36,938 nt of DNA from JBFIHF01 sp964411125 (GTDB taxonomy: Bacteria; Myxococcota_A; Bradymonadia; Bradymonadales; Bradymonadaceae): the NCBI GenBank assembly GCA_964411125.1, contig CAYPJU010000068.1, forward strand, positions 1-36,938. Reading direction: 5' to 3'. The notes under the pieces are model-generated. The model ran no database searches and was not told the DNA's origin. It worked only from the letters and a program-made list of their open reading frames with translations. Positions 16,137 to 24,138 of this stretch are shown here, piece after piece. The position numbers and the translations under genes are program-made. How positions within the stretch are numbered: the stretch's first letter is position 1; the number at the start of each line of letters is the position of its first letter.

Positions 16137-16928
16137 TCATGCGGCGAGGCGGCCGACCTTCTCCAGGTAGGACTCGGCGAGTCCGTAGTTGTCCTGGTCG
16201 TCCGGGTGAAACGACGGCCGGAGGTAATCGAGAACCTTCGGCAGCACGGCGAGGAGCGAGTCGGCGATGTGGCCCGCTGCTCGTGCGCCGTTGCCGCGTG
16301 AGCGGGCGATCGCAGGCTCCTGATCCAGCATGTGCTTCACCCCTCGGCCCCAGAAGTAGAAGAGGCTCGCGGAGCCGATGACGAACCCCAGCAGGCGCGT
16401 TCGGTATCGGGGATCGACTGCCTGGAGCACGTCGAATGCGACGGACTTGTGCTCGATCTCCTCGCAGGCGTGCCACAGGAGGAGCTCGCGCATCGCCGGG
16501 TGGCAGTCGTCGAGGGCGTCGCTCGCCAGGACGAATTCGCCGAGAGCGGCGGTGTAGTGCTCGAGCGCGGCTGTCGTGGCGAGGCGGAGGATCGGCGGGG
16601 CCTGCGGCTCCACCTCGTCGTACGCGAGGCGCTCGTACCACTCGAGGAACGAGGCGACGTCGTATCCCTGCGCCTCGATCGCTTCGAACGCGCGTCGATG
16701 TTCGGCCTGATGCTGCGCCTCCTGGCCGAAAAAGCCGGTGATTCGCTCGCGAAGCTCGTCGGGGACTCGATCGCGGTAGTGCTTCACGCTGCGGATGAAA
16801 AAACGCTCGCCGGCGGGGAAGACGAAGTGCAGTCCGTTCACGACGTGGGTGCGCACGGGGTCGCCGCCGAACCAGTGCCGGGGCATGTCTTCGAACTGAA
16901 AGCCCATCTTTCGAATGACGATACCCAT
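16137..16928 (-). CDS. PF10118 family protein (predicted metal-dependent hydrolase), di-iron-like ligands
   Basis: The 263-residue protein carries the conserved blocks of the family named predicted metal-dependent hydrolase: FPAGERFFIRSVKHY at 37-51, EAQHQAEH at 70-77 and HACEEIEHKSVAFDV at 153-167. The potential metal ligands are E41, E70-x-x-H73, E123 and E157-x-x-H160, the E/ExxH/E/ExxH spacing of ferritin-like di-iron proteins. That suggests an oxidase- or ferritin-like centre rather than a hydrolase, by inference. A hydrophobic segment lies near residues 178-194. It sits on the same strand as the OPA transporter, 92 bp downstream of that gene's stop codon. Confidence 0.85.
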   Translation of the reverse strand: MGIVIRKMGFQFEDMPRHWFGGDPVRTHVVNGLHFVFPAGERFFIRSVKHYRDRVPDELRERITGFFGQEAQHQAEHRRAFEAIEAQGYDVASFLEWYERLAYDEVEPQAPPILRLATTAALEHYTAALGEFVLASDALDDCHPAMRELLLWHACEEIEHKSVAFDVLQAVDPRYRTRLLGFVIGSASLFYFWGRGVKHMLDQEPAIARSRGNGARAAGHIADSLLAVLPKVLDYLRPSFHPDDQDNYGLAESYLEKVGRLAA

Positions 16929-17020
16929 GAGGACCTCGGCGGTGAACGAGTTGGCCCTTCGATTCTATTTTCGGCGTTGGGAGCGTCAACCGGGCGGTGG
17001 GTCCGCGCGCCCGGCGGCGG

Positions 17021-18307
17021 CTAGATGTCGGCGCTCCCGCGGCGGACGCGGACGAGCAGGATCGCGAGGCAGAATGCGGCACCGAGGGCTGCGGCGAGGA
17101 GGACGCCGAAGACGCGTCCCGCGGCGGCCTGCTGGGCTTCGGCGAGGGCGGTGCCGGTCGCCTCGATCGAGAGCAGCGAGCCGAGGACGAGCTCCTGCAT
17201 GACCGCTCCGACCGAACCCATGCCGTTGATGATGCCGGCGGCGAGGGTCGCGCGCTTTGCGGCTCCGACGTCGATGGCGCCGGCGCCTGTCATCAGGGCG
17301 TCGGGCCCGTAGAGGGTGAAGCCGATGAGTCCCATGGAGATGGCGAACATGACGGTGCTCGTCGTCCCGAGGGTGTAGAGGACGAGGCACGACGCGGCCA
17401 TCCCGATGATGAAGATGAACGCCGTCTTGGCGCGAGCGTTGTCGAAGAGCTTGTCGGACATCCACCCGCAGACGATGACCCCTACGACGCCGGCGACGTC
17501 GAAGGTGGTGGAGAGATACCCGGCGTCGGCGGTCGTGAGCCCGAAGTTCTGGTTCAGAAGATATGGGGCCCAGGACCACAGCGCGTAGCGGATGAACTTC
17601 ACGAAAAAGTAGAAGCAGCCGATGAGGACGATGTTCGTCACCACCTGCCGCGGCCAGCTCGTCTTTCCGGTGGTGGGGTCGACGTCTTCGTCCTCGTCTT
17701 CGTCTGGGTCGACGGGAGGGAGGCCGAGGTCCTCGGGCTTGTCGCGTTGGTTGAAGAAGAAGAAGGTCCACACCCCGACGAGGACGAGCGAACCGGCGAA
17801 GAAGGACCACTGGAAGCCCATGCTCCCGGCCATGTAGGCGGCGAGGGTGTTGGCGAGGACGCCGCCGACCTGGTAGTTGGTCGCCCAGATCCCCATGACG
17901 CGGCCGCGCTCGTCGCGGCGGAACCACTGCCCCATCGTGCCGACGTTGTTTGCCCAGCCGGTCGACTGGGCGAGGCCGTTGAGGGCCATGAGGACGGCGA
18001 ATGTGGCGAAGGAGTTGGTGAAGCCGAGTGCGGCGTTCGCACCGATGCTGACGGCCATGCCGGTCAGCAGCACGATGCGCGGACCGAGCCGCTGCCCGAA
18101 GGCGCCGGAGGCAAACTGGCCGATCGTGTAGGCGACGAGGTACGTCGCGCCGAGTATCCCGAGGTCGTCCGCCCCCCACTGGTAGGCCTTCTCGAGGTCT
18201 GCTTTGACGATCGAGAACGGCTTCCGCGCGAAGTAGAGACCGGCGTACGAAAGCCAGGTCGCGGCGAAGACTCGCCAGCGCCAGGTGCGGAGTTTGTCGG
18301 GCATCAT
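17021..18307 (-). CDS. MFS transporter, OPA (organophosphate:phosphate antiporter) family
   Basis: The 428-residue protein has about twelve hydrophobic spans with an acidic central loop (PVDPDEDEDEDVDP, about 198-211). The N-terminus YAGLYFARKPFSIVKADL matches the GlpT/UhpT/SLC37 pattern, where the Arg after Tyr-Phe/Val binds substrate phosphate. Other family-like blocks are GWANNVGTMGQWFRRDERGRVMG and IWATNYQVGG. Family members exchange sugar phosphates or glycerol 3-phosphate for phosphate; the substrate here is unknown. The start is ATG at 18307, with a second Met next to it. The stop of the chelatase-like gene upstream is 33 bp away, so the two may be co-transcribed. Confidence 0.9.
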   Translation of the reverse strand: MMPDKLRTWRWRVFAATWLSYAGLYFARKPFSIVKADLEKAYQWGADDLGILGATYLVAYTIGQFASGAFGQRLGPRIVLLTGMAVSIGANAALGFTNSFATFAVLMALNGLAQSTGWANNVGTMGQWFRRDERGRVMGIWATNYQVGGVLANTLAAYMAGSMGFQWSFFAGSLVLVGVWTFFFFNQRDKPEDLGLPPVDPDEDEDEDVDPTTGKTSWPRQVVTNIVLIGCFYFFVKFIRYALWSWAPYLLNQNFGLTTADAGYLSTTFDVAGVVGVIVCGWMSDKLFDNARAKTAFIFIIGMAASCLVLYTLGTTSTVMFAISMGLIGFTLYGPDALMTGAGAIDVGAAKRATLAAGIINGMGSVGAVMQELVLGSLLSIEATGTALAEAQQAAAGRVFGVLLAAALGAAFCLAILLVRVRRGSADI

Positions 18308-18340
18308 GGTTGGTTGGCTACCACAACCCGGGGCGGACGG

Positions 18341-19123
18341 TCACCCCAATTGGTCGAGGGCTCCCGAAACGCTACGGGCGATGATGTCCGCGACCCCGGG
18401 ATGAACGCCGATGGCGGAGAGGACGACCCCACGGAGCGGGCGCCCGGGATCTTCGAACGAGCCGTCCGGGGCAACGCTGACGCCGAGTGCATCCGGGATG
18501 TCTTCGCGGACGTGTGGGCCGTTGGCGGCGAAGTAGGGCGCGACGACCACGGAGCCACCCTGGAGATCGACGCTGCCGAAGGTGTCGGCGAGGTTCGGTT
18601 CATCGTCGATGAAGGCCTGCCGGACCGTGGCCCATCGCCCAGCCCGTTCGATTCGCTCGACGACTTCGGTCACCGTACCGCGAGAGTTGGGGTCCTTCGG
18701 CGTCCCGTGCCCCACGACGATCAGGTGTGCTTCACCGTCGGGCGCGAGCTCTGCGCGAAAGAGGTCGATGGTCTCGTCGTACGCTCCGAGGGGTTGCAGG
18801 TAGCAGATCTCCTTATCGCCCACCTCGTGCCATCGATCGTAGACGACGGGCACGTCGAGGCCGAGGCTCGCCGGGATCACGCGGTCGGCGAACCATCCCT
18901 GCGCCATGAACAACGGGAACACGACTACTCGTCGGGTCGACGTGACCGTCAGAAGATCTTCGATGCGTGGCTCGTTCTTGAGGAACGCGGTCACCACGGT
19001 GACGCCGGGAGGGATGGCCGCTGCCTCGCGAACGCGAGCGGCGAGCTGATTCACGTCGTCCACGACCGACGAATCGTAGGAGGAACCGTGGGCGACGATA
19101 GCGACGGTGACTTCGGTACTCAT
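18341..19123 (-). CDS. Two-domain CbiX/SirB-like chelatase family protein
   Basis: The 260-residue protein is a tandem of two chelatase-like halves. Half 1 has VAHGSS with His12 and PLFMAQGWFADRVIP (70-84); half 2 has VVGHGTPKDPNSRG with His139 and APYFAANGPHVREDIP (195-210) with His204. CbiX/SirB enzymes insert metal into sirohydrochlorin using a His in the HG motif and a second His in the G-x-H-x-x-x-D-I-P loop. Half 2 keeps both; half 1 has Trp77 where the second His belongs. So metal chelation, if it occurs, would use half 2. No cobalamin or siroheme genes are nearby; the true substrate is uncertain. Confidence 0.85.
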   Translation of the reverse strand: MSTEVTVAIVAHGSSYDSSVVDDVNQLAARVREAAAIPPGVTVVTAFLKNEPRIEDLLTVTSTRRVVVFPLFMAQGWFADRVIPASLGLDVPVVYDRWHEVGDKEICYLQPLGAYDETIDLFRAELAPDGEAHLIVVGHGTPKDPNSRGTVTEVVERIERAGRWATVRQAFIDDEPNLADTFGSVDLQGGSVVVAPYFAANGPHVREDIPDALGVSVAPDGSFEDPGRPLRGVVLSAIGVHPGVADIIARSVSGALDQLG

Positions 19124-19256
19124 CCCCCTGAACTACTCGTCGCGTACCCATCACGCAACAGCGTGGGGTGGAGATGGCGAGTGGGGGGGCGGACGATGGG
19201 ATGACGAACCGTCAGGCGTCTGGTATCAAGCCCCATCCCTAGAATTGGAGATATTC

Positions 19257-19991
19257 ATGCGAAAGCTACTCGCAGCATTGATTTTGATTTCCTCCGTGAG
19301 TGTCGGATGCGCTGGCGCCAAGACCGCCGAGCTCGAGAACTCCCTGGCCGCGTGCGAGACCGAGAAGTCGGCTCTCTCGACGCGCGTCGGTGAACTCGAA
19401 AGCGAGAACGCCGAACTGAAAAAGATCGCGGACGCGGCGAAGGCGCAGGCAGACGCGCGGGCGAAGAACCTCGCCGACCTTCGCGAGAAGCTGAAGGGGT
19501 TGATCGAGGCCGGTACACTGACGGTCGAGATCCGCAACGGGATGATCGTTCTTCAGCTCCCGAACGAGATCCTGTTCGCGTCGGGTTCGGCGAAGATTTC
19601 GGACAAGGGGCGTGAGACCCTCAAGACGGTCGCCGGCGCCCTCGAGACGATCCGAGACCGCCGTCTGCTCATCGCGGGGCACACGGACAACATGCCGATC
19701 AAGGAAAAGTCGAAGAAGTTTTCGAGCAACTGGGACCTGTCTGCGGCGCGCGCCCTCGCTGCGCACACGATGCTGACCTCGTCGGGTCTGCGCGAGGAGA
19801 ACACGGCGGTCGTCGGTTTCGGTGCGAGCGATCCGGTCGCCGACAACGGCACGGACGAAGGGAAGGCGACGAATCGTCGTACCGAGATCATGCTCCTGCC
19901 GGACTTCTCCGTCCTCATTCCGGAAGTTCAGGCCGCCATGGAGGCCCAGCCGTCCGAAGAAGAAGCGACGGACGACGCTGCGGAGAGCTGA
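19257..19991 (+). CDS. OmpA-domain lipoprotein with coiled coil
   Basis: The 244-residue product starts MRKLLAALILISSVSVGC, a lipoprotein signal with lipidation Cys18. Residues about 22-75 form a coiled coil (LENSLAACETEKSALSTRVG and following). Residues about 95-225 are an OmpA/MotB peptidoglycan-binding domain: LPNEILFASGSAKISDKG, LLIAGHTDNMPI, WDLSAARALA and NRRTEIMLLP. The Asp in HTDN and Arg in NRRTEI are the peptidoglycan diaminopimelate contacts of the family. It likely tethers envelope to cell wall. GGAG sits seven bases before the ATG at 19257 and a terminator follows. Upstream the gene diverges from the chelatase-like gene. Confidence 0.93.
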   Translation: MRKLLAALILISSVSVGCAGAKTAELENSLAACETEKSALSTRVGELESENAELKKIADAAKAQADARAKNLADLREKLKGLIEAGTLTVEIRNGMIVLQLPNEILFASGSAKISDKGRETLKTVAGALETIRDRRLLIAGHTDNMPIKEKSKKFSSNWDLSAARALAAHTMLTSSGLREENTAVVGFGASDPVADNGTDEGKATNRRTEIMLLPDFSVLIPEVQAAMEAQPSEEEATDDAAES

Positions 19992-20012
19992 GCCGAGCAA
20001 CGTCGAAATGGG

Positions 20013-20048
20013 AGGCGGCGTCCAGCGGGCGCCGCCTTTCCCGTTTCT
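20013..20048 (+). terminator. Rho-independent terminator after the OmpA-domain gene
   Basis: AGGCGGCG (20013-20020) pairs with CGCCGCCT (20030-20037), 9-nt loop, followed by the pyrimidine-rich TTCCCGTTTCTTG. It starts 22 bp after the stop codon. Confidence 0.75.
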
Positions 20049-20078
20049 TGGGTGGGGCGACGCCTCTTGCCAACTCCC

Positions 20079-20139
20079 CGAGCGCCGCGCCACGGGTACG
20101 CGGCGTTCGTGGTGCGGGGCTCTGACCCCGCACATCCCG
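20079..20139. repeat. Dispersed hairpin repeat, copy A
   Basis: A stretch of about 60 bp recurs at 24139-24197. The core holds GAGCGCCGCGCCACG, then CGGCGTTCGTGG, then a perfect 8-bp stem GTGCGGGG (20112-20119) / CCCCGCAC (20126-20133) with loop CTCTGA. It probably belongs to a genome-wide intergenic repeat family. Confidence 0.7.
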
Positions 20140-20221
20140 CGCCGCGCCACGCACGTGCACTTCCAGGAAACCGACCAAGGGACCGTCTCCACCGCATGAG
20201 ATGGGCACGTGGTTCCGCGAT

Positions 20222-20716
20222 TCAATCCGTATTCAGACGCGCCTCGACCCTCTCCTTGAGCGCGGCGTTAACGGACTCGTAGGCTTCCTGCGTCCAATCC
20301 ATATCGATGAACATCACTCCGAGCCCACGGAACTCCTCGCGCTGAACAAGGTGGGTGCCGTCGTTGCGGGGTTCGAGCACGAAGCTGTGGCTGAAGGTGA
20401 AGATCCCCGGAAATCCGCCGCCTTGCCGGATTTCGCGCGCCGGTACGACGCTCGTGACGTTCGAATCAAACGTGTTGATCTCCCCGTCAGGCTCGCGCAA
20501 ATGAACCCTCACCTTCTGTCCCTCGCGAAACTCGCCCTCGATCTTCACATGAACGGGATTCCAGTCCTGGAAGCCCGGTGCATCGGACAGAATCTCCCAG
20601 ACGGCTTCCGGCGGGGCGTTGATCTGGGTTTCAGCCTCCGCGACGTGGCTGCAGCCGGCGAGGAAGAAGAGGGGAAGTCGCGTTCCCAAACGAGCATGGG
20701 CTCTTTGTTTCGTCAT
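20222..20716 (-). CDS. SRPBCC-fold lipoprotein
   Basis: The 164-residue protein has an N-terminal lipoprotein signal (lipobox FLAGC, Cys22) and then an SRPBCC/polyketide-cyclase-like domain: AEAETQINAPPEAVWEILSDAPGFQDWNP (only partly diagnostic), VHLREPDG, and the C-terminal helix EAYESVNAALKERVEARL. These proteins bind hydrophobic ligands in a deep pocket. A lipid-anchored version is less usual, so an envelope ligand-binding role is inferred. It follows the membrane protein fragment at 20744 by 27 bp on the same strand and may have been co-transcribed with it. Confidence 0.83.
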   Translation of the reverse strand: MTKQRAHARLGTRLPLFFLAGCSHVAEAETQINAPPEAVWEILSDAPGFQDWNPVHVKIEGEFREGQKVRVHLREPDGEINTFDSNVTSVVPAREIRQGGGFPGIFTFSHSFVLEPRNDGTHLVQREEFRGLGVMFIDMDWTQEAYESVNAALKERVEARLNTD

Positions 20717-20743
20717 GTTTGTTCTCGGCGAGGTTTGCGGGCG

Positions 20744-20986
20744 TCAGATCGAGACTTCGGGCGGCTCATGCTTGGCGATCGCGATCATCAAGAGGACGCC
20801 CAGAAGGTAGTGCGATGAGATGGCCGCGCCGACGATTCCCTTCGCGAGGACGTTGTCGAAGATTCCCTGCTCAGCCATGGTCCACCACATCACCCAGTCC
20901 ACTGTAGCGCTCCCCATCTGGTAAAACGCCAGGCCCTTGGCGACGCCGAGGTGCGGCTTTTCCCGGTATACGGACGGACTGACCGT
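20744..20986 (-). pseudogene. 3' fragment of a membrane protein, N-terminus lost
   Basis: From the ATG at 20915-20917 a 57-residue product ends in a membrane span (GIVGAAISSHYLLGVLLMIAIA). The frame stays open to 20986 and its upstream residues (SVYREKPHLGVAKGLAFYQ) read like continuous protein, yet no start codon lies there before a stop at 20987-20989. It reads as the C-terminal part of a small multi-span membrane protein. It directly abuts, and overlaps on the other strand, the start of the AraC gene, whose own N-terminus is also short. Confidence 0.5.
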
Positions 20987-21776
20987 TTACGTCTGGAATC
21001 CGCTTCAGTCGCATACGCACCTCGTCTACACGCCCTCACTCTGCGTCCTGCTGCGTGGCGAAAAGGAGGCGAGGGTCGCGGGGCGAACATTCGTCTACAA
21101 TTCCAGCAAGTTCTTCTTCACTGCCGTGCCTCTCGCTGCGAAGTTGGTCGTTCGCGGCACCAGCTCTGCGCCGCTTGTCGGCCTGGTCCTCGAGCTGGAT
21201 ACCGAGCTCGTCGCGCGCGTCTCGCTGGAGATCGACGAGGCAGGGTCGGACGTGGCGGCCAATCGCACACAGTCGGACGAACCCAGTGTCATGTTCACCG
21301 GGGAGCTGTCGCCTCGCCTTGTCGATACGTTGGACCGTCTCGTGACCGCTTCGCTGGATCCAGTCCGGCACCGGATTCTGCATGTCGGGCTGTTGCGAGA
21401 GGTCCTCTTCGAACTGCTGATCGGGCCCCAAGGCCAGGCACTCCGGGCGAGCCTGGACGAACAGAGCAAACTTCGCGCACTGATCGACGTGATGCGTTTC
21501 ATGGAGGTGAACTCGGCAAAACCACTTGCCGTGCCCGACCTGGCGCGGAAGGCTGGCATGAGCGAATCGGGCTTCTACGCCAAGTTTCGTGAGGCCACCG
21601 GAACGACGCCGCTGCAGTACTTGAAGGTGTTGAGGCTTTCGAAGGCACGGTTCCAACTTGCAGCCGGGGGATCCGTGACGGAGGTCGCGTTCGAGGTTGG
21701 CTATTCGAGCGGCGCTCAGTTTAGCCGGGACTTCCGTCGGGCATTTGGTCACTCGCCGAGCGACCTCAAGCATTGA
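20937..21776 (+). CDS. AraC-family regulator, probably N-terminally truncated
   Basis: The 279-residue frame begins at a TTG (20937) with no ribosome binding site. From residue about 14 (DGLTVYVW) it follows the AraC_N type ligand-binding domain (YTPSLCVLLRGEKEARV, RTFVYNSSKFFFTAVPL) and ends in a two-helix-turn-helix AraC domain (about 185-275; LARKAGMSESGFYAKFREAT, VAFEVGYSSGAQFSRDFRRA). Members usually have 25-30 more residues before the first strand; those are absent here and the first residues overlap the antisense membrane protein fragment. It would normally control divergent genes such as the SRPBCC pair. Its activity is doubtful if the truncation is real. Confidence 0.82.
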   Translation: MATPRCGFSRYTDGLTVYVWNPLQSHTHLVYTPSLCVLLRGEKEARVAGRTFVYNSSKFFFTAVPLAAKLVVRGTSSAPLVGLVLELDTELVARVSLEIDEAGSDVAANRTQSDEPSVMFTGELSPRLVDTLDRLVTASLDPVRHRILHVGLLREVLFELLIGPQGQALRASLDEQSKLRALIDVMRFMEVNSAKPLAVPDLARKAGMSESGFYAKFREATGTTPLQYLKVLRLSKARFQLAAGGSVTEVAFEVGYSSGAQFSRDFRRAFGHSPSDLKH

Positions 21777-21817
21777 GGTGCGGAGGCGATATGAATTGGG
21801 GATGAAGATTCCACGGG

Positions 21818-21874
21818 TAGTCGCGGCTGCGGCGTTCCGGAGTGGTGAGGCCGATCACGGGGCCCCAGAATCGG
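21818..21874 (-). repeat. Remnant of a dnaE2 3' end
   Basis: Read on the minus strand, this encodes FWGPVIGLTTPERRSRDY, nearly the same as the end of DnaE2 here (FWVPEIGLTPPNRRSRDFH, coded at 24212-24275). The DNA also aligns with few mismatches (shared GTGAGGCCGAT and CCAGAATCGG). The match stops on both sides. It is a partial duplicate or decayed second copy. Confidence 0.7.
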
Positions 21875-21882
21875 GGCGAGCG

Positions 21883-22005
21883 CTTCCCTCGGTCGCTTTT
21901 CGACGCGCGTCGGTCGAGAGCTTCCCTCGGTCGGTTTTCGACGCGCGCCGAGGCTTCTCGACGACGCGGTTGTATGGGGGCGAGAGTTCCCTCGGTTGGT
22001 TTTCG
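21883..22005. repeat. Tandem repeat left of the assembly gap
   Basis: Copies of a C/GTTCCCTCGGTNG-GTTTTCGACGCG unit start at 21883, 21921 and 21986 (spacing 38 then 65 bp). The 65-bp unit also holds AGGCTTCTCGACGACGCGG (21951). The array runs into the gap. Confidence 0.85.
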
Positions 22006-22105
22006 NNNNNNNNNNNNNNNNNNNNNNNNNNNNNNNNNNNNNNNNNNNNNNNNNNNNNNNNNNNNNNNNNNNNNNNNNNNNNNNNNNNNNNNNNNNNNNN
22101 NNNNN
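22006..22105. other. Assembly gap of 100 N
   Basis: Exactly 100 N, the usual placeholder for a gap of unknown size. The 55 bp just left of the gap (21951-22005) recur just right of it (22106-22160), so the hidden DNA is probably more tandem repeat. Confidence 0.98.
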
Positions 22106-22179
22106 AGGCTTCTCGACGACGCGGTTGTATGGGGGCGAGAGTTCCCTCGGTTGGTTTTCGACGCGAGACGAGGCTCAAG
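22106..22179. repeat. Tandem repeat right of the assembly gap
   Basis: The unit AGGCTTCTCGACGACGCGG...GTTCCCTCGGTTGGTTTTCG (22106-22160) repeats that of 21951-22005, followed by a partial unit to about 22179. The end of the array overlaps the last codons of the gene at 22175-24013. Confidence 0.85.
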
Positions 22180-24013
22180 ATGGGGCGATCCTTTTGCGCC
22201 ACATGACGGAGACCTCGTAACCGTCACGCTCCCTCGCCAAATCGACCAAAAGCTTCGCTACGTGCGTCGGCGTGAGTACGGCGACGACCGGCCAGCTCAG
22301 ACATACGCCGACGACGTCTCCGTCGAGCCCCAAAACTCGCTCGCCTCCGCGCGCGATAGTGCCCTCCGCGGTGATGTAGAAGAGCGGGTCGTCGGTTCGT
22401 GCCGAGAGCGAGGGCTCAACGGACACCGGATGGACTCGTGGTCGCTCCGCGAGCTCTCCCGCGTCTGCGTCGTACACGTGGGTGCTGGCGTCCGGCAGGT
22501 GAAACGCATGGACGCCTCCGGTCAGTCGCATCTTCCACGGCTGTCCGTCGCGGTCCCCCCAGACGGCGTTCTGAAGAGGGTCCCACGCGACGACCAGATC
22601 TGGTGGCTCGATCAACCGGGTACGGTTGAAGAGGACGTCTGTCACGCAGTGACCGTTCTCGACAGGCTCGACGATGACGAGAGTGTCGAGGCTTCGCAGC
22701 GTGTGGCCTACCGCGGCGGTGGTGGGCCACGTCTCTCGCCACTCCCCGGTGTCCACATCGAGGACCGCGACCTCGCGGACCTCTCCTTGCTCGACGCGTG
22801 GCCTTTCGCCCAAAAATACGGCCCAGTTTCGATATCCGCTGACGAGCCGCCACCCGCTTGGTGGAAACGTCCGCACCACCCCGTCTTCGTCGTAGAGCCG
22901 CATTTCGTCGGGGGTCTGAACCAGGAGATGGCCGTCCCCGAGGTTCAGCCTCTCACCCGCGGGTTGTAGCTGCCGGAGGAGCACAGCGACGGCCGGCCCC
23001 ACGTTCCCCGGGGGAGGGGTATCGATTGCGATGTCCCCGCGCTCGTTGGGAAAACGGTCGGCGAGGGGCGGGACCGTCGCAGCTTTGCAGACGTCCGACA
23101 CTCTCTTGCAGGTCAACTCGTGTTCGCGCTCGAGGAACTCGGCCGGTGCTCCCGATTCCCGAAAGCGAGCGGCCCTCGCGACACTCCCGTGGAGTTCCTT
23201 GATTGGCTTGGCGAAAGGTCCCCGAAGGAACTCGGTGAGACTCGCTTCGCCCCGAATCTCGGGAGGCGGAACGGGTACCGCGCTCAGCATGATCGAAGCA
23301 CATTCGGGGTGGGGGACGGGATCGACGAGCGGGATGTGCGCCCAGCGCCCGTTGGCGAAGAGTTCCGGGCAGCAAGGTCCGCCGGGCTTGATCGCGAAGG
23401 ACCGATAATCCTCGATCGCCTCCCCCTCGGTCAGAAGTGCGAGATCTTCACGGGCGAGCATTTCGTCCAAACGCCGGGCAGCGGCGGCAAGTCGCTCTTC
23501 GTCGTGTTCGACGAGAAGCGCGATGAGTTCCTCGTTTTCGACGTGTTCGCTGACGGACTCCAGCCGAAGCCTCACGTGAGCGAGCGCCGCGTCCAGGTGG
23601 CGAACCTTGCCTTCGAGGACGTCCTGCCTGGTACGCCGTAGCGAGTAGGCGAGCCGACGGCAGGCATTGGCCTCCGTCTCGGGCAATGTGCCAGATTCCG
23701 CCGGTTCGACGAGGTCCTCCAGCAGCGTCAGCGCTTCCTTGCGTCTGCCGGATTCCAGCAGATCGACCAGGGTGAACACGGCGTCTTGCTTTCGCGCCTC
23801 CGCCAAATTCGTGCCGAACAGCCGTTGCTGCGCCACGGAGAGACGACCGACGAGCGCGGCCAGAGTCTCGAACGACTCCGATTCCCCGCCACGCTCCCGG
23901 TAAATCCAATGGTCTCGACTGCGAGCGACGGCCCACACTACACCGTCGTTGGCCTGAATCGTGCGCAGATCCGCGACCTCCTGGAGGTCGGTATACCAAT
24001 CGGGAACACTCAT
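22175..24013 (-). CDS. Large cytosolic protein with a helical and a propeller-like part, unknown function
   Basis: The 612-residue product has no signal peptide. The ATG at 24013 (MSVPDWYTDLQE) was chosen over an upstream GTG/TTG-type extension because AGAGGA lies just before it. Residues about 60-200 are helical and rich in Leu, Arg and Glu (LAEARKQDAVFTLVDLLESG). Residues about 340-610 alternate beta segments with tryptophans and turn motifs (LYDEDGVVRTFPPSGWRLV, VAVLDVDTGEWRE, VVAWDPLQNAVWGD), which looks like a beta-propeller. I do not recognise the family. Its 3' end lies in the tandem repeat bordering the assembly gap, so the final residues could be altered. Confidence 0.75.
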   Translation of the reverse strand: MSVPDWYTDLQEVADLRTIQANDGVVWAVARSRDHWIYRERGGESESFETLAALVGRLSVAQQRLFGTNLAEARKQDAVFTLVDLLESGRRKEALTLLEDLVEPAESGTLPETEANACRRLAYSLRRTRQDVLEGKVRHLDAALAHVRLRLESVSEHVENEELIALLVEHDEERLAAAARRLDEMLAREDLALLTEGEAIEDYRSFAIKPGGPCCPELFANGRWAHIPLVDPVPHPECASIMLSAVPVPPPEIRGEASLTEFLRGPFAKPIKELHGSVARAARFRESGAPAEFLEREHELTCKRVSDVCKAATVPPLADRFPNERGDIAIDTPPPGNVGPAVAVLLRQLQPAGERLNLGDGHLLVQTPDEMRLYDEDGVVRTFPPSGWRLVSGYRNWAVFLGERPRVEQGEVREVAVLDVDTGEWRETWPTTAAVGHTLRSLDTLVIVEPVENGHCVTDVLFNRTRLIEPPDLVVAWDPLQNAVWGDRDGQPWKMRLTGGVHAFHLPDASTHVYDADAGELAERPRVHPVSVEPSLSARTDDPLFYITAEGTIARGGERVLGLDGDVVGVCLSWPVVAVLTPTHVAKLLVDLARERDGYEVSVMWRKRIAPS

Positions 24014-24138
24014 GGGTCCTCTGGCGGGCTTCGTGGACGTCAAAGAGGCCTAACACGCAGGCCTTGATCGATACCACCTCGTCCCTTCGCCCTTCGCCCC
24101 GTGGGCGGCGTGCCCTTCCAAACGGATGCGCGGCGTCG

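Noticed and set aside
16997..19204. A 735-residue frame antisense to the transporter and chelatase-like genes
   Set aside because: It spans two well-supported genes on the other strand and has no recognisable domain.
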